DNA of 53,872 bases, taken from the NCBI GenBank assembly GCA_905339215.1, contig CAJPFN010000070.1:1-53872 (forward strand), written 5' to 3'. Positions within the stretch are counted from its first letter, which is position 1; every line of letters begins with the position of its first letter. This DNA is from Rhizobiaceae bacterium. Lineage in GTDB: Bacteria; Pseudomonadota; Alphaproteobacteria; Rhizobiales; Rhizobiaceae. The position numbers and the translations under genes are program-made. Below, piece by piece: positions 45,570 through 53,872 of the stretch. Under the pieces are notes generated by a model. The model was not told the DNA's origin and did no database searches. It saw only the letters and a program-made list of their open reading frames with translations.

Positions 45570-45824
45570 ATGAGAGGCGCAGGCGGAAGGCGGCCAGCCT
45601 CGCCGCGGGCGGGCGTGGCGCACGATGCGACGCGGCCGGAGCGCACCCGGTTGCGTCGGGCGGACACCGCCGCGACCCGCATCGCCGCGGTCCTCGCCTT
45701 CGCCGTTATCGTCGCTACGGGGGCTTCGATCCATGCGCTGGCGTTCTGGGCGGCGGCGCTTTTCCTCATCGTCCGCTTCGGCGATCTCGAAGACTTCGCC
45801 GCGGACGACGACGGTCGTTCGTGA
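45570..45824 (+). CDS. small two-helix membrane protein
   Basis: An 84-residue protein not recognised as a known family. An Arg-rich N-terminal part (~35 residues) is followed by two hydrophobic stretches, roughly 37-52 (RIAAVLAFAVIVATGA) and 54-68 (HALAFWAAALFLIV), and an acidic tail. GGGAGG lies 7 nt before the ATG, which supports real translation. It stands alone between the LysR and TetR genes. Confidence 0.6.
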   Translation: MRGAGGRRPASPRAGVAHDATRPERTRLRRADTAATRIAAVLAFAVIVATGASIHALAFWAAALFLIVRFGDLEDFAADDDGRS

Positions 45825-45860
45825 GATGCCGGGTCCGCGGAATCGATCAGCTTCTCCTTG

Positions 45861-45888
45861 AATTAAATGAACGCTTGTTTTATTAATT
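45861..45888. promoter_or_regulatory. candidate operator upstream of the leucine-catabolism TetR gene
   Basis: AATTAA (45861-45866) and TTAATT (45883-45888) form the outer arms of a 28-bp imperfect palindrome with AAC/GTT inner matches. It lies 16 bp before the TetR start, a typical place for autoregulation. Confidence 0.5.
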
Positions 45889-45904
45889 GCGCCAGGGAGG
45901 AACC

Positions 45905-46513
45905 ATGGCGCGGACAACGGGCTCGGACGGAGAGCGCACGGAAGCTGCGATCCGCGAGGCCGCGGTCGACCTTTTCGCGCGGCGCGGCTACGAAGCGGTG
46001 ACGACGCGACAGATCGCGGCGGCCGTCGGCGTCCAGGCGGCGGCGCTCTACCGGTATTTCCCCACCAAGGAAGACCTGCTGTTCGAGCTGATGCGAAGCC
46101 ACATGGCGGCGCTGATCGGCTCGTGGGACGTGGTGCGGCCGGCCGATGCAGATCCTGTGGAGCGGCTTTCGGCCTTCGTCGACAACCACATTCGCTTCCA
46201 TGTCGAGCGGCGCCATTCGACGCATGTCTCCAACATGGAGCTGCGCAGCCTGTCGAAGGAGAGGCTGAGCCAGATCCTGCGACTGCGCACCGCCTACGAG
46301 AAGGAACTGCGCACCATCCTGCGCGACGGCGCCGAGAGCGGACGGCTCGCCGTCGACGATGTCGGGCTGACGGCGATGGCGATCATCCAGATGATCACCG
46401 GCGTGATCGTCTGGTTCCGGCCCGACGAGCGGCTTTCCGTCGAGGAGGTGGCGCGCACCTACCTCGCCATGACCCTGCGGCTCACCGCCGCCGACTCATC
46501 CAGGGAGAACTGA
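45905..46513 (+). CDS. TetR-family regulator, probably of leucine catabolism
   Basis: A 202-residue TetR protein with N-terminal helix-turn-helix ([43 protein letters not shown]) and an all-helical ligand domain of the TetR_C33/FadR-like kind. It starts at the ATG behind AGGGAGGAACC and is followed by the acyl-CoA dehydrogenase after 2 bp, so it is part of the same operon. By context it senses an acyl-CoA of branched-chain amino-acid breakdown; this is inference. Confidence 0.9.
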   Translation: MARTTGSDGERTEAAIREAAVDLFARRGYEAVTTRQIAAAVGVQAAALYRYFPTKEDLLFELMRSHMAALIGSWDVVRPADADPVERLSAFVDNHIRFHVERRHSTHVSNMELRSLSKERLSQILRLRTAYEKELRTILRDGAESGRLAVDDVGLTAMAIIQMITGVIVWFRPDERLSVEEVARTYLAMTLRLTAADSSREN

Positions 46514-46515
46514 CG

Positions 46516-47679
46516 ATGTACGACTACGGCATCAATTTCGGCCTCGGCGAGGATATCGCGGCGCTGCGCGAGACGGTGCGCCGCTTCGCCACCGACGAGA
46601 TCGCGCCCCGCGCGGCGGCGATCGACCGCGACAACGACTTTCCGCGCGACCTCTGGCGGAAGCTCGGCGACCTTGGCCTGCTCGGCATGACCGCCAGTCC
46701 CGACTTCGGCGGCACCGGCCTCGGCTACCTCGCCCATGTCGTGGCCATGGAGGAGATCAGCCGCGCTTCGGCGGCGGTCGGCCTTTCCTACGGCGCGCAC
46801 TCCAACCTCTGCGTCAACCAGATCAACCGCTGGGGCACGCCCGCGCAGAAGGAAAAATTCCTGCCGCCGCTGTGCAGCGGCGAGAAGATCGGCGCGCTGG
46901 CCATGTCGGAATCGGGCTCCGGCTCTGACGTTGTTTCGATGAAGCTCAACGCCGAGAAGCGCAACGACCGCTACGTCTTGAACGGGACCAAGATGTGGAT
47001 CACCAATGGGCCGGATGCTTCCACCCTGGTCGTCTACGCCAAGACCCAGCCGACCATGGGCTCGCGCGGGATCACCGCCTTCATCATCGAGCGCGACATG
47101 CCCGGCTTCTCGGTCGCGCAGAAGCTCGACAAGCTCGGCATGCGCGGATCCAACACCGGCGAACTGGTCTTCGACAATGTCGAGGTGCCCTTCGAGCACG
47201 TGCTGCACGAGGAGAACCGCGGCGTCGAGGTCCTGATGTCGGGCCTCGACTACGAGCGCGTGGTGCTGGCCGGCGGGCCGCTCGGCATCATGGCGGCCTG
47301 CCTCGACACGGCCGTCCCCTATGTCCAGGAACGCCGCCAGTTCGGTCACGCCATCGGCGAGTTCCAGCTGGTCCAGGGCAAGCTCGCCGACATGTACGTG
47401 ACAATGAACGCCACACGCGCCTATGTCTACGCCGTGGCCGCGGCCTGCGACCGCGGCGAGACGACGCGCAAGGACGCCGCCGGCTGCATCCTCTACGCGG
47501 CCGAGAACGGCACCAAGCTGGCGCTCGACGCCATCCAGCTGCTCGGCGGCAACGGTTACATCAACGACTACCCGACGGGGCGCCTGCTGCGCGACGCAAA
47601 ACTCTATGAGATCGGTGCGGGGACCTCGGAGATCAGGCGCTGGCTGATCGGAAGGGAGATCATGGCGGAGGGGGCATAG
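46516..47679 (+). CDS. ivd: isovaleryl-CoA dehydrogenase
   Basis: A 387-residue acyl-CoA dehydrogenase. The catalytic Glu is in [17 protein letters not shown], the helix-G position specific to isovaleryl-CoA dehydrogenase rather than the C-terminal position of other members. FAD-contact motifs ([59 protein letters not shown]) are intact. It makes 3-methylcrotonyl-CoA, the substrate of the carboxylase encoded downstream (mccB). Between them lie the two toxin-antitoxin genes. Confidence 0.95.
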   Translation: MYDYGINFGLGEDIAALRETVRRFATDEIAPRAAAIDRDNDFPRDLWRKLGDLGLLGMTASPDFGGTGLGYLAHVVAMEEISRASAAVGLSYGAHSNLCVNQINRWGTPAQKEKFLPPLCSGEKIGALAMSESGSGSDVVSMKLNAEKRNDRYVLNGTKMWITNGPDASTLVVYAKTQPTMGSRGITAFIIERDMPGFSVAQKLDKLGMRGSNTGELVFDNVEVPFEHVLHEENRGVEVLMSGLDYERVVLAGGPLGIMAACLDTAVPYVQERRQFGHAIGEFQLVQGKLADMYVTMNATRAYVYAVAAACDRGETTRKDAAGCILYAAENGTKLALDAIQLLGGNGYINDYPTGRLLRDAKLYEIGAGTSEIRRWLIGREIMAEGA

Positions 47680-47681
47680 TC

Positions 47682-47726
47682 TGCCATTTCTTGTCAGTTT
47701 GCCAGATATGCCCAAGAATGGCATAT
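47682..47726. promoter_or_regulatory. promoter/operator of the toxin-antitoxin pair
   Basis: ATATGCC-N7-GGCATAT (47706-47726) is a perfect 21-bp inverted repeat. An outer copy, TGCCATTTCTTG (47682-47693), pairs imperfectly with CAAGAATGGCA (47713-47723). It lies 27 bp before the antitoxin start, as expected for an autoregulated AbrB/PIN module. Confidence 0.65.
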
Positions 47727-47752
47727 TACGACACGGAAGCTGGAGGTGAGCT

Positions 47753-48136
47753 ATGTCGCGACCCGGATTTTCCGAAGACCCGGCGAAGTTCGAAGCCGAA
47801 CCGGCAGGCCTTGCCTCGATCGCCCATGCACGGCTGAAGATCGATAGCGCAGGCCGCATCGTCATCCCGGCCGAGATGCGCGCGGCGATGATGGTGAAGC
47901 CCGGCGAGACCGTCGTGGCGCATGTCGTCGACGGCGAGTTCCGCATCGTCTCGCCGGCCGTCGCGCTGAAGCGCGTCCAGGCCTTCGCGAAAAAATGGAA
48001 GGTGGAGCATCCCGGCGAGAGCGTCGTCGACGAACTGATCGCGGAACGACGGGAGGAGGCGCGGCGGGAAGACGAGCGCTACGAGCGGCTCGCCCGCGAA
48101 GGGCGTGCGCGCGGCGTCGCGAGCAGTGGCGAATGA
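47753..48136 (+). CDS. AbrB/SpoVT-type antitoxin
   Basis: A 127-residue protein. The DNA-binding swapped-hairpin domain lies at ~28-75 (ARLKIDSAGRIVIPAEMRAAMMVKPGETVVAHVVDGEFRIVSP), and a charged C-terminal arm (RREEARREDERYERLAREGRA) likely wraps the toxin. It is the antitoxin and autorepressor of the PIN toxin that follows with a 4-bp overlap. GGAGGTGAG upstream gives a strong ribosome site, fitting the excess of antitoxin such systems need. Confidence 0.87.
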   Translation: MSRPGFSEDPAKFEAEPAGLASIAHARLKIDSAGRIVIPAEMRAAMMVKPGETVVAHVVDGEFRIVSPAVALKRVQAFAKKWKVEHPGESVVDELIAERREEARREDERYERLAREGRARGVASSGE

Positions 48137-48516
48137 CCGACTACGTCATCGATGCATCGGCCTTTCTCGCCATCGTGCGCGACGAACTTGGCGCCGACCG
48201 GGCGAGCGCCCGCCTACGCGGGGCCTTGATGTCGACTGTGAACGCCAGCGAAGCGTTCATGCGCGGCGTCGAGAAGGGAATCCCCCTCGATCTGATGCGG
48301 GAACTGCTCATCTCCCAGGACGTGCGCTTCATCGACTTCGACCATGGCCTGGCCGTTCGAACCGCCGGACTGCGTCCTTCCACTGAACAGGCCGGCCTAT
48401 CCTTCGCCGATCGCGCCTGCCTCGCGACGGCGATCGCCTGCAAGGCGACGGTCGTCACCGCAGACCGCGCCTGGGCAGCGCTCGACCTGCCCTGCCCGAT
48501 CGAACTCATCCGCTAG
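48133..48516 (+). CDS. PIN-domain ribonuclease toxin (VapC-like)
   Basis: A 127-residue PIN-domain protein. Predicted Mg-binding acids are Asp7 (YVIDASAFLA), Glu (STVNASEAFMRG), Asp (LSFADRACLATA) and Asp (VVTADRAWAAL), so all four conserved positions are present and it should be active as an RNase. It overlaps the antitoxin by 4 bp and ends 9 bp before mccB. Confidence 0.9.
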   Translation: MTDYVIDASAFLAIVRDELGADRASARLRGALMSTVNASEAFMRGVEKGIPLDLMRELLISQDVRFIDFDHGLAVRTAGLRPSTEQAGLSFADRACLATAIACKATVVTADRAWAALDLPCPIELIR

Positions 48517-48525
48517 GAAATCCGC

Positions 48526-50133
48526 ATGGCCGTCATCCAGTCCAACATTTCCCCCTCCACCGACGCCTTCCGCGCCAATGCCGAGCGCATGAAGACGCTG
48601 GTCGAGGACATCGCCGCCAAGGCAAGGGTCGTCGAGCAGGGCGGCCCCGAGGAGGCGCGCGAGCGCCACGTCTCGCGCGGCAAGCTTCTGCCGCGCGAGC
48701 GGCTGGCGCAGCTGCTCGATCTCGGTTCGCCTTTCCTCGAGATCGGCCAGTTCGCCGCCTGGGGGCTCTACGGCGGCGACATCGCCTCGGCTGGCATGAT
48801 CGCGGGCATCGGCCGCGTCGAGGGCAAGGAGGTGATGGTGGTGGTCAACGACGCCACCGTGAAGGGCGGCACCTACTATCCGCTGACCGTGAAGAAGCAC
48901 CTGCGCGCCCAGGAGATCGCGCTGGAGAACAATCTGCCGTGCGTCTACCTGGTCGATTCCGGCGGCGCCAACCTGCCCAACCAGGACGAGGTGTTTCCCG
49001 ACCGCGAGCATTTCGGCCGCATCTTCTACAACCAGGCCAATCTCTCCGCCGCCGGCATCCCGCAGATCGCCTGCGTCATGGGCTCGTGCACTGCGGGCGG
49101 CGCCTACGTGCCGGCGATGTCGGACGAGACGATCATGGTCAGGAAGCAGGCGACCATCTTCCTCGGCGGCCCGCCGCTGGTGAAGGCCGCGACCGGCGAG
49201 GACGTGACTGCCGAAGACCTCGGCGGCGCCGACGTGCACACGCGGCTTTCCGGCGTCGCCGACCACTATGCACTGGACGACGAGCACGCGCTGGCGATTA
49301 CCCGCCGCATCGTCCGGAACCTCAATCGGAAGAAGGCGATAAGCCTCGACCTTCGCGATCCTCTACCGCCGCTTCATGCGCCGGACGAGATCTACGGCGT
49401 CATCCCGGCGGACCTGCGCCAGCCCTACGACGTGCGCGAGGTGATCGCCCGCATCGTCGACGGCTCCGACTTCGACGAGTTCAAGCAGAATTACGGCACC
49501 ACGCTGGTCACCGGATTCGCCCACATCCACGGCATGCCGGTCGGCATCCTCGCCAACAACGGGGTGCTGTTCTCGGAAAGTGCGCTGAAGGGCGCCCACT
49601 TCATCGAACTGTGCACGCAGCGCAAGATCCCGCTGGTCTTCCTGCAGAACATCACCGGCTTCATGGTCGGCCGCAAATACGAGGCCGGCGGCATCGCCCG
49701 CGACGGCGCCAAGCTGGTGACGGCGGTCGCAACCGCGCGCGTGCCCAAGGTGACGATGATCATCGGCGGCTCGTTCGGCGCCGGCAACTATGGCATGTGC
49801 GGCCGCGCCTATTCGCCCCGCTTCCTCTGGATGTGGCCCAACGCGCGCATCTCGGTGATGGGCGGCGAGCAGGCCGCGACCGTGCTCGCCATGGTCAAGC
49901 GCGAGGGGATCGAGCGCAAGGGCGGCAGCTGGTCGAAGGAGGAGGAGGCCGCCTTCCGCGCGCCGATCCTGGAAAAATACGAGAAGGAAGGCCACCCGCT
50001 CTATTCGTCGGCGAGGCTCTGGGACGACGGCATCATCGACCCGGCGCGCTCGCGCGAGGTGCTGGCGCTCTCGCTCTCGGCGGCGCTGAATGCCGAGATC
50101 GGCGAGACAAAGGTCGGCGTGTTCAGGATGTAA
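48526..50133 (+). CDS. mccB: 3-methylcrotonyl-CoA carboxylase beta subunit (carboxyltransferase)
   Basis: A 535-residue acyl-CoA carboxyltransferase. [40 protein letters not shown] near residues 410-450 is the methylcrotonyl-CoA carboxylase signature, and [22 protein letters not shown] is intact. With a biotin-carrying alpha subunit it makes 3-methylglutaconyl-CoA in leucine degradation. The alpha subunit gene, usually next door, is not in the remaining 3.7 kb. Confidence 0.95.
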   Translation: MAVIQSNISPSTDAFRANAERMKTLVEDIAAKARVVEQGGPEEARERHVSRGKLLPRERLAQLLDLGSPFLEIGQFAAWGLYGGDIASAGMIAGIGRVEGKEVMVVVNDATVKGGTYYPLTVKKHLRAQEIALENNLPCVYLVDSGGANLPNQDEVFPDREHFGRIFYNQANLSAAGIPQIACVMGSCTAGGAYVPAMSDETIMVRKQATIFLGGPPLVKAATGEDVTAEDLGGADVHTRLSGVADHYALDDEHALAITRRIVRNLNRKKAISLDLRDPLPPLHAPDEIYGVIPADLRQPYDVREVIARIVDGSDFDEFKQNYGTTLVTGFAHIHGMPVGILANNGVLFSESALKGAHFIELCTQRKIPLVFLQNITGFMVGRKYEAGGIARDGAKLVTAVATARVPKVTMIIGGSFGAGNYGMCGRAYSPRFLWMWPNARISVMGGEQAATVLAMVKREGIERKGGSWSKEEEAAFRAPILEKYEKEGHPLYSSARLWDDGIIDPARSREVLALSLSAALNAEIGETKVGVFRM

Positions 50134-50173
50134 GCGGCGAGGATCGAAGGAGACTGCTGGCGGAGGAGCATCC

Positions 50174-50527
50174 ATGCCGACACACCGTATCTATTCGATG
50201 AGCTTCGCCAGCGTCTATCCGCACTACGTCGCCAAGGCGGAGAAGAAGGGCCGCACGCGGGCAGAGCTCGACCGGATCATTTCCTGGCACACGGGCTACG
50301 GTCTGGGCGATCTCGAGCGAATCCTTTCGGACGGAACGGACTTCGAGACCTTCTTCGCAAAGGCCCCTGCCCTCAATCCTGCGCGCATGCTGGTGACGGG
50401 CCTGATCTGCGGCGTGCGCGTCGAAGAGATCGAGGAGCCGCTGATGCGCGAAATCCGCATCCTCGACAGACTGGTGGACGAGCTGGCGAAGGGCAGGAAG
50501 ATGGAGAAGATCCTCAGGGAAGGTTGA
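50174..50527 (+). CDS. DUF2200 family protein
   Basis: A 117-residue protein recognised as DUF2200 by [36 protein letters not shown] and [38 protein letters not shown]. The family is widespread and of unknown function. A good ribosome site (GGAGGAG) is present. It follows mccB by 40 bp and may be in the same transcript. Confidence 0.88.
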   Translation: MPTHRIYSMSFASVYPHYVAKAEKKGRTRAELDRIISWHTGYGLGDLERILSDGTDFETFFAKAPALNPARMLVTGLICGVRVEEIEEPLMREIRILDRLVDELAKGRKMEKILREG

Positions 50528-50584
50528 GCGTTACTGCTCGATACGCCACAAGACGGTGACCGCCCGGCGCGCTATACAGGCACC

Positions 50585-51481
50585 ATGTCCTCCGCCGTCT
50601 TTATACACCGTCCCGACTCGATCTATGCTGACATCCCGGCAGAGCAGCATGAATTTCCGCGACGATATCTTGGTGCTGCTAAAGCATGCGTTGGTGAGTG
50701 GATTGTCTATCTGGAGCCGAGGCGAGCACAAAATGCGCGCGGTTACTTCGGCGTCGCGAGGGTGCAAGACGTCATTCCCGATCATCGTGTGCCGGGTATG
50801 TATCTCGCGTTAATCGAACCTCGCACCTTTCTGGAGTTCCCTAATCCCGTTCCTTTCAGCGGAGCGGACGGAGTAGCCGAACGTGGCCTGCTAAACGCAC
50901 AGGGAAAGGTGTCGGGGTTGAAACAATCGGCCGTCCGCCCGCTCTCGGCCGCCGACTTCCACCGCATCGTGACGGCCGGACTGGACGAACCGGACATTCT
51001 GCTTCCCCGAACAGGTGAAGCCGCCCCAACCGGGTTCGACGACGAGCAGACCCCGTTCATCTACGAGCAGGAGCGCGAGCGGGTCAGCCAGCTCACTTCG
51101 CGCCTCGTGCGCGACCGCGTCTTCCGCCGCCTCGTGCTTCAGGCCTATGACCAGCGCTGCGCAATCACCGGGCTGAAGCTGATCAACGGCGGCGGCCGAG
51201 CCGAGGTCGAAGCGGCCCACATCCGCCCGGTCGAGGCGAACGGACCGGATATACTGACCAACGGCATCGCGCTGTCCGGCACCATGCACTGGATGTTCGA
51301 TCGCGGCCTGATCGGTCTCTCCGACGACCTCGACATCCTGGTCTCGCGCCACGTGAACGACCCGGAAGGCGTGCGGGGAATGTTCAACCGGACCGGCAAT
51401 GCGATCGTGCCTCACCGGCCCTCGCAGCGGCCGCATCCGCGCTTCCTCGAATGGCACCGCGACAACCGCTTCAAGCAGTGA
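50585..51481 (+). CDS. HNH endonuclease family protein
   Basis: A 298-residue protein. The C-terminal HNH domain (~180-260) has CAITGLKL...EVEAAHIRPVEANGPDILTNGIALSGTMHWMFDRGLIGLSDD, the form found in restriction-like HNH nucleases. The N-terminal part (~1-140) may be an EVE/PUA-like or DNA-reading domain, but this is unsure. There is no partner methylase nearby. It could be an orphan McrA-like defence nuclease. Its base composition just upstream is a little more AT-rich than the neighbours. Confidence 0.85.
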   Translation: MSSAVFIHRPDSIYADIPAEQHEFPRRYLGAAKACVGEWIVYLEPRRAQNARGYFGVARVQDVIPDHRVPGMYLALIEPRTFLEFPNPVPFSGADGVAERGLLNAQGKVSGLKQSAVRPLSAADFHRIVTAGLDEPDILLPRTGEAAPTGFDDEQTPFIYEQERERVSQLTSRLVRDRVFRRLVLQAYDQRCAITGLKLINGGGRAEVEAAHIRPVEANGPDILTNGIALSGTMHWMFDRGLIGLSDDLDILVSRHVNDPEGVRGMFNRTGNAIVPHRPSQRPHPRFLEWHRDNRFKQ

Positions 51482-51592
51482 CGATTTCCGCGTCGTCGGC
51501 GCAGCTATCGCGTCCGAGCCCCTTCTGACAATGGAGATGCCGCGCGGAAACTGTGCAACGCCCCCTCTCCCGCCCGGCGCAACGGCGCGCTA

Positions 51593-52810
51593 ATGTGCTT
51601 CCCCATGGTCAGGCCGGGGTTCGCAATCGTTCTGCTCCTCATCGCCGCCTTCGGGGCGCGGGCGGAAGGGCGCGTCGCGCTGGTCATCGGCAACGGCGCC
51701 TACCAGGAGGCGACGTCGCTCGCCAATCCGGTCAACGACGCGGCCGACGTGGCGGCCAGGCTGCGCGGTCTCGGCTTCAAGGTCATCGAGGCCCATGACC
51801 TCGAGAAGCGGGCGCTGGAGCGGCGCATTGGCGAGTTCGCCGACGCGCTGGCAGGGGCCGACGCCGGGCTGTTCTACTATGCCGGCCACGGTGTACAGGT
51901 CGACGGGCGCAACTACATCCTGCCCGTCGACGCGCGGCTCGACGGCGCGGTAAAGCTGCAGCTCGAATCCGTGCCGATCGACCAGGTGCTCGACATCATG
52001 GAGCAGCAGACGAGGACCAGCCTTGTCTTCCTCGACGCCTGCCGCAACAACCCCTTCGCCCGCTCCGGCGCCAAGGGCAGCGACCGGGCGGCCCGCGCGC
52101 TCTCCGGGCTCGCGCCGTTCGATGCGGCGCGCGGCTCGTTCATCGCCTTCTCCACCGCGCCGGGCGCGGTGGCGCTCGACGGTTCGGGGCGCAACTCACC
52201 CTTTGCCGCAGCGCTGATCGCCCATATCGACCTGCCGGGGCAGAGCATCAACGACCTGATGATCGCCGTGCGCCGCGACGTGGTCGCCGCTACGGGCGGG
52301 CAGCAGCGGCCGTGGGAGCAGGGCTCGCTGGTCGAGCGCTTCGAGTTTGTCCCCGGCGGCATGCCGCCGCCTGCAGCGGAAACGAAGCCGCCGGCGGTCG
52401 AGGTCGCCGCGGCCGAGCGCTCGGTGGGCGACGCCGGCGCCATCGAGGACCTCGTCCAGAACCGCTATCTCGCCCCCGTGGCTGGTGACATTGCCAAAAT
52501 GGTGGAGCGCCTCTACGTACCGGCGCCGATGATCTTCGGCACCCGGATAGAGCGCGACGCCGCGGCCGCCGCCAAGGCCGGCTGGTTTTCGCAATGGACG
52601 TCGTGGACACTGGAACTGGAGCGCGGCAGCCTCGCGGTTGCGGCACGCGGGGAAAGCCGCGCCGAGGTGCGCTTCCTCATGCGCTACGACTACCGGCCGA
52701 GAGCCGCCGGCGCCGCGCCTGTCGCCGGCCGCGCGCGGGTCACCCTCGGCCTCATCCGAACCGAGGACGGCTGGCGGATCGACAGCGAGACATCCGAGGC
52801 CGCGCCTTGA
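51593..52810 (+). CDS. secreted caspase-like (peptidase C14) protein
   Basis: A 405-residue protein with a signal peptide (~1-24, ending ARAEG). A metacaspase/caspase-like p20 domain follows with catalytic His99 (YYAGHGVQ) and Cys150 (FLDACRNNPF), both intact. After a Pro/Ala linker (~265-285) comes a C-terminal domain (~290-400) that looks NTF2-like (TEDGWRIDSET). Such proteins are common in Hyphomicrobiales and their substrates are unknown. ATG at 51605 is an alternative start giving a cleaner signal peptide; neither has a strong ribosome site. Confidence 0.9.
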   Translation: MCFPMVRPGFAIVLLLIAAFGARAEGRVALVIGNGAYQEATSLANPVNDAADVAARLRGLGFKVIEAHDLEKRALERRIGEFADALAGADAGLFYYAGHGVQVDGRNYILPVDARLDGAVKLQLESVPIDQVLDIMEQQTRTSLVFLDACRNNPFARSGAKGSDRAARALSGLAPFDAARGSFIAFSTAPGAVALDGSGRNSPFAAALIAHIDLPGQSINDLMIAVRRDVVAATGGQQRPWEQGSLVERFEFVPGGMPPPAAETKPPAVEVAAAERSVGDAGAIEDLVQNRYLAPVAGDIAKMVERLYVPAPMIFGTRIERDAAAAAKAGWFSQWTSWTLELERGSLAVAARGESRAEVRFLMRYDYRPRAAGAAPVAGRARVTLGLIRTEDGWRIDSETSEAAP

Positions 52811-52930
52811 GGACGGCGCCGTTCCGGGTCGGTGTTTCCGCGGGGCGATCGATGATCGGGATCAACGCGCGCGCCGGTCTCTTTGCCTAGTCTTTCGTAG
52901 CGCTCGCGGAGCGCCGAAAGGGGGGAAGTC
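52811..52930. other. gap between caspase-like and Cys-rich genes
   Basis: About 120 bp with no gene seen. The right end has an AAGGGGGGAAG ribosome site for the following small gene. Confidence 0.5.
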
Positions 52931-53254
52931 ATGCGCAACGTCCTTGCGGCAGCCCTGATCACGGTCGTGGCAGCCATGGGAGAAGCGGGTCCCGCGCGCG
53001 CCGAAGGCCCGGGCACCGGCGGGCAGAGCATCCCGATCGAGCGTCTCGGCCCGCCGGTCCGGCTCGCAGACCAGTGCGGCGCTACCGAGTATTCGTGCGA
53101 CGACGTCGGCTTTCCGGTCTGTGTCTACGACGCGTCGGAGGAGGACTATATGTGCGTCCCGCGCAACGTCATCGTCTGCGCCGACAACAACGACTGGGAC
53201 TGGTGGTGCAACAAGGAATACTACTGCTGCGACACACGCTCGTGCTGCAAGTAG
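52931..53254 (+). CDS. small secreted ten-cysteine protein
   Basis: A 107-residue protein with a signal peptide (~1-25, cut near ARAEG). The mature part has ten Cys: single ones in ADQC, YSC, PVC, YMC, VIVC and WWC, then CC and CC near the end (YYCC, SCCK). It is rich in acidic and aromatic residues (NNDWDWWCNKEYYCC). The even number suggests five disulfides in a knotted periplasmic or secreted fold. I do not recognise the family. It has a good ribosome site and follows the caspase-like gene. Confidence 0.75.
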   Translation: MRNVLAAALITVVAAMGEAGPARAEGPGTGGQSIPIERLGPPVRLADQCGATEYSCDDVGFPVCVYDASEEDYMCVPRNVIVCADNNDWDWWCNKEYYCCDTRSCCK

Positions 53255-53326
53255 ATTTCCGCGATCGACCTGACATAAGGTAAGGTTTCGAATTGTCGCG
53301 GGCGGCATGCATCAAGGAGACCGGCC

Positions 53327-53872
53327 ATGCCAAATCCCTTCTTCTGGTACGAGCTCATGACCGCAGACGTTCCAGCCGCGGCCGCGTTCTATGCCGACGT
53401 GGTGGGCTGGAACACCGAGGCCTTCCAGGGCGGCGAGGGCTATGTCGTGGTCAAGGCGGGCGATGCCGGCGTCGGTGGCCTGATGGGAATACCGGCCGAC
53501 GCGGAAGGCGCCCGTCCAGCGTGGATGGGCTACATCTACGCCAGCGACGTCGACGCTGCGACCGAGGCCGTCGCCAGGGCCGGCGGCACGGTACACCGGC
53601 CGGCGACCGATATCCCCGGCGTCGGCCGCTTCGCCGTGGTCGCCGATCCGCAGGGCGCTTTCTTCATGCTGATGGCGCCGATCGGCGAGGCGCCTGCCGA
53701 ACGGCCCGATCCGGCCGCGCCTGGCCAGGTCGGCTGGCGCGAGCTCTATGCCGGCGACTGGGAAAAGGCCTTCGACTTCTATTCCACCCAGTTCGGCTGG
53801 ACGAAGGCCGAGGCGATGGACATGGGCCCGATGGGCACCTACCAGCTATTCTCCTCCGGCCCGGACCAGATG
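53327..53872 (+). CDS. two-domain VOC (glyoxalase-like) protein, truncated by the window end
   Basis: The first 182 codons of a VOC-superfamily protein. Domain 1 (residues ~3-120) starts MPNPFFWYELMTADVPAAAAFYADVVGW and ends GRFAVVADPQGAFFMLMAP. Domain 2 begins near 132 with VGWRELYAGDWEKAFDFYSTQFGWTKAEAM and runs off the window. This is the layout of bacterial proteins like the 27-kDa antigen CFP30B/hydrolase-type VOC repeats. The reaction is unknown. GGAGACCGGCC lies before the ATG. Confidence 0.9.
   Translation, partial: MPNPFFWYELMTADVPAAAAFYADVVGWNTEAFQGGEGYVVVKAGDAGVGGLMGIPADAEGARPAWMGYIYASDVDAATEAVARAGGTVHRPATDIPGVGRFAVVADPQGAFFMLMAPIGEAPAERPDPAAPGQVGWRELYAGDWEKAFDFYSTQFGWTKAEAMDMGPMGTYQLFSSGPDQM

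Overview
The window is GC-rich, densely coded DNA from what looks like an alphaproteobacterium of the order Hyphomicrobiales (Rhizobiales), probably near the Phyllobacteriaceae. The evidence is two Brucella/Mesorhizobium-type porins, a rhizobial-style hup/hyp hydrogenase locus, a soxBDA(G) sarcosine oxidase locus and many ATGA-type start/stop overlaps. Genus assignment is inference. No insertion sequence, phage gene or CRISPR array was seen.

Layout. 1-3360: alpha/beta hydrolase, a porin on the minus strand with its own terminator, a porin-gene relic, and tRNA-Ser(GCT). 3458-9566: a homoprotocatechuate (3,4-dihydroxyphenylacetate) meta-cleavage operon on the minus strand, hpaF-hpaE-hpaD-(second dioxygenase)-hpaG-hpaH, with divergent hpaR. 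It encodes two unrelated ring-cleavage dioxygenases side by side.

9604-29421: a complete uptake [NiFe]-hydrogenase locus. hupS-L-E-C (minus) encodes a membrane-bound enzyme with the extra cysteines of the oxygen-tolerant class. hupT-hupU-hupV-hypF (minus) encodes the H2-sensing hydrogenase, its histidine kinase and a maturase. The divergent plus-strand operon hupD-F-G-H-IJ-K-hypA-hypB-hupR-hypC-hypD-hypE supplies maturation proteins and the response regulator. The likely circuit is H2 -> HupUV -> HupT -> HupR -> hupSL. HupR has a degenerate sigma54-activator ATPase domain and no sigma54 promoter was found, so sigma70-dependent activation as in Rhodobacter is plausible.

29808-33188: a small unexplained cluster of a FabD-like acyltransferase, a translationally overlapping cytochrome P450 and a glycosyltransferase-9 gene interrupted by an in-frame amber codon. 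33201-40655: C1/methylamine metabolism. It holds soxB-soxD-soxA (with soxG fused to the end of soxA) on the minus strand, a TetR regulator, and a divergent MttB-family methyltransferase preceded by two tandem operator-like palindromes. This fits demethylation of glycine betaine or a similar compound through to sarcosine and glycine.

41029-45824: second porin (plus strand, inverted relative to the first), serine hydrolase, HisC-like aminotransferase, LysR regulator and a small membrane protein. 45905-50133: leucine catabolism (TetR regulator, isovaleryl-CoA dehydrogenase, methylcrotonyl-CoA carboxylase beta) with an AbrB/PIN toxin-antitoxin pair lodged between ivd and mccB. 50174-53872: a mixed tail of a DUF2200 protein, HNH endonuclease, secreted caspase-like protein, secreted ten-cysteine protein and a truncated two-domain VOC protein. 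All function calls come from reading motifs; no database search was run.
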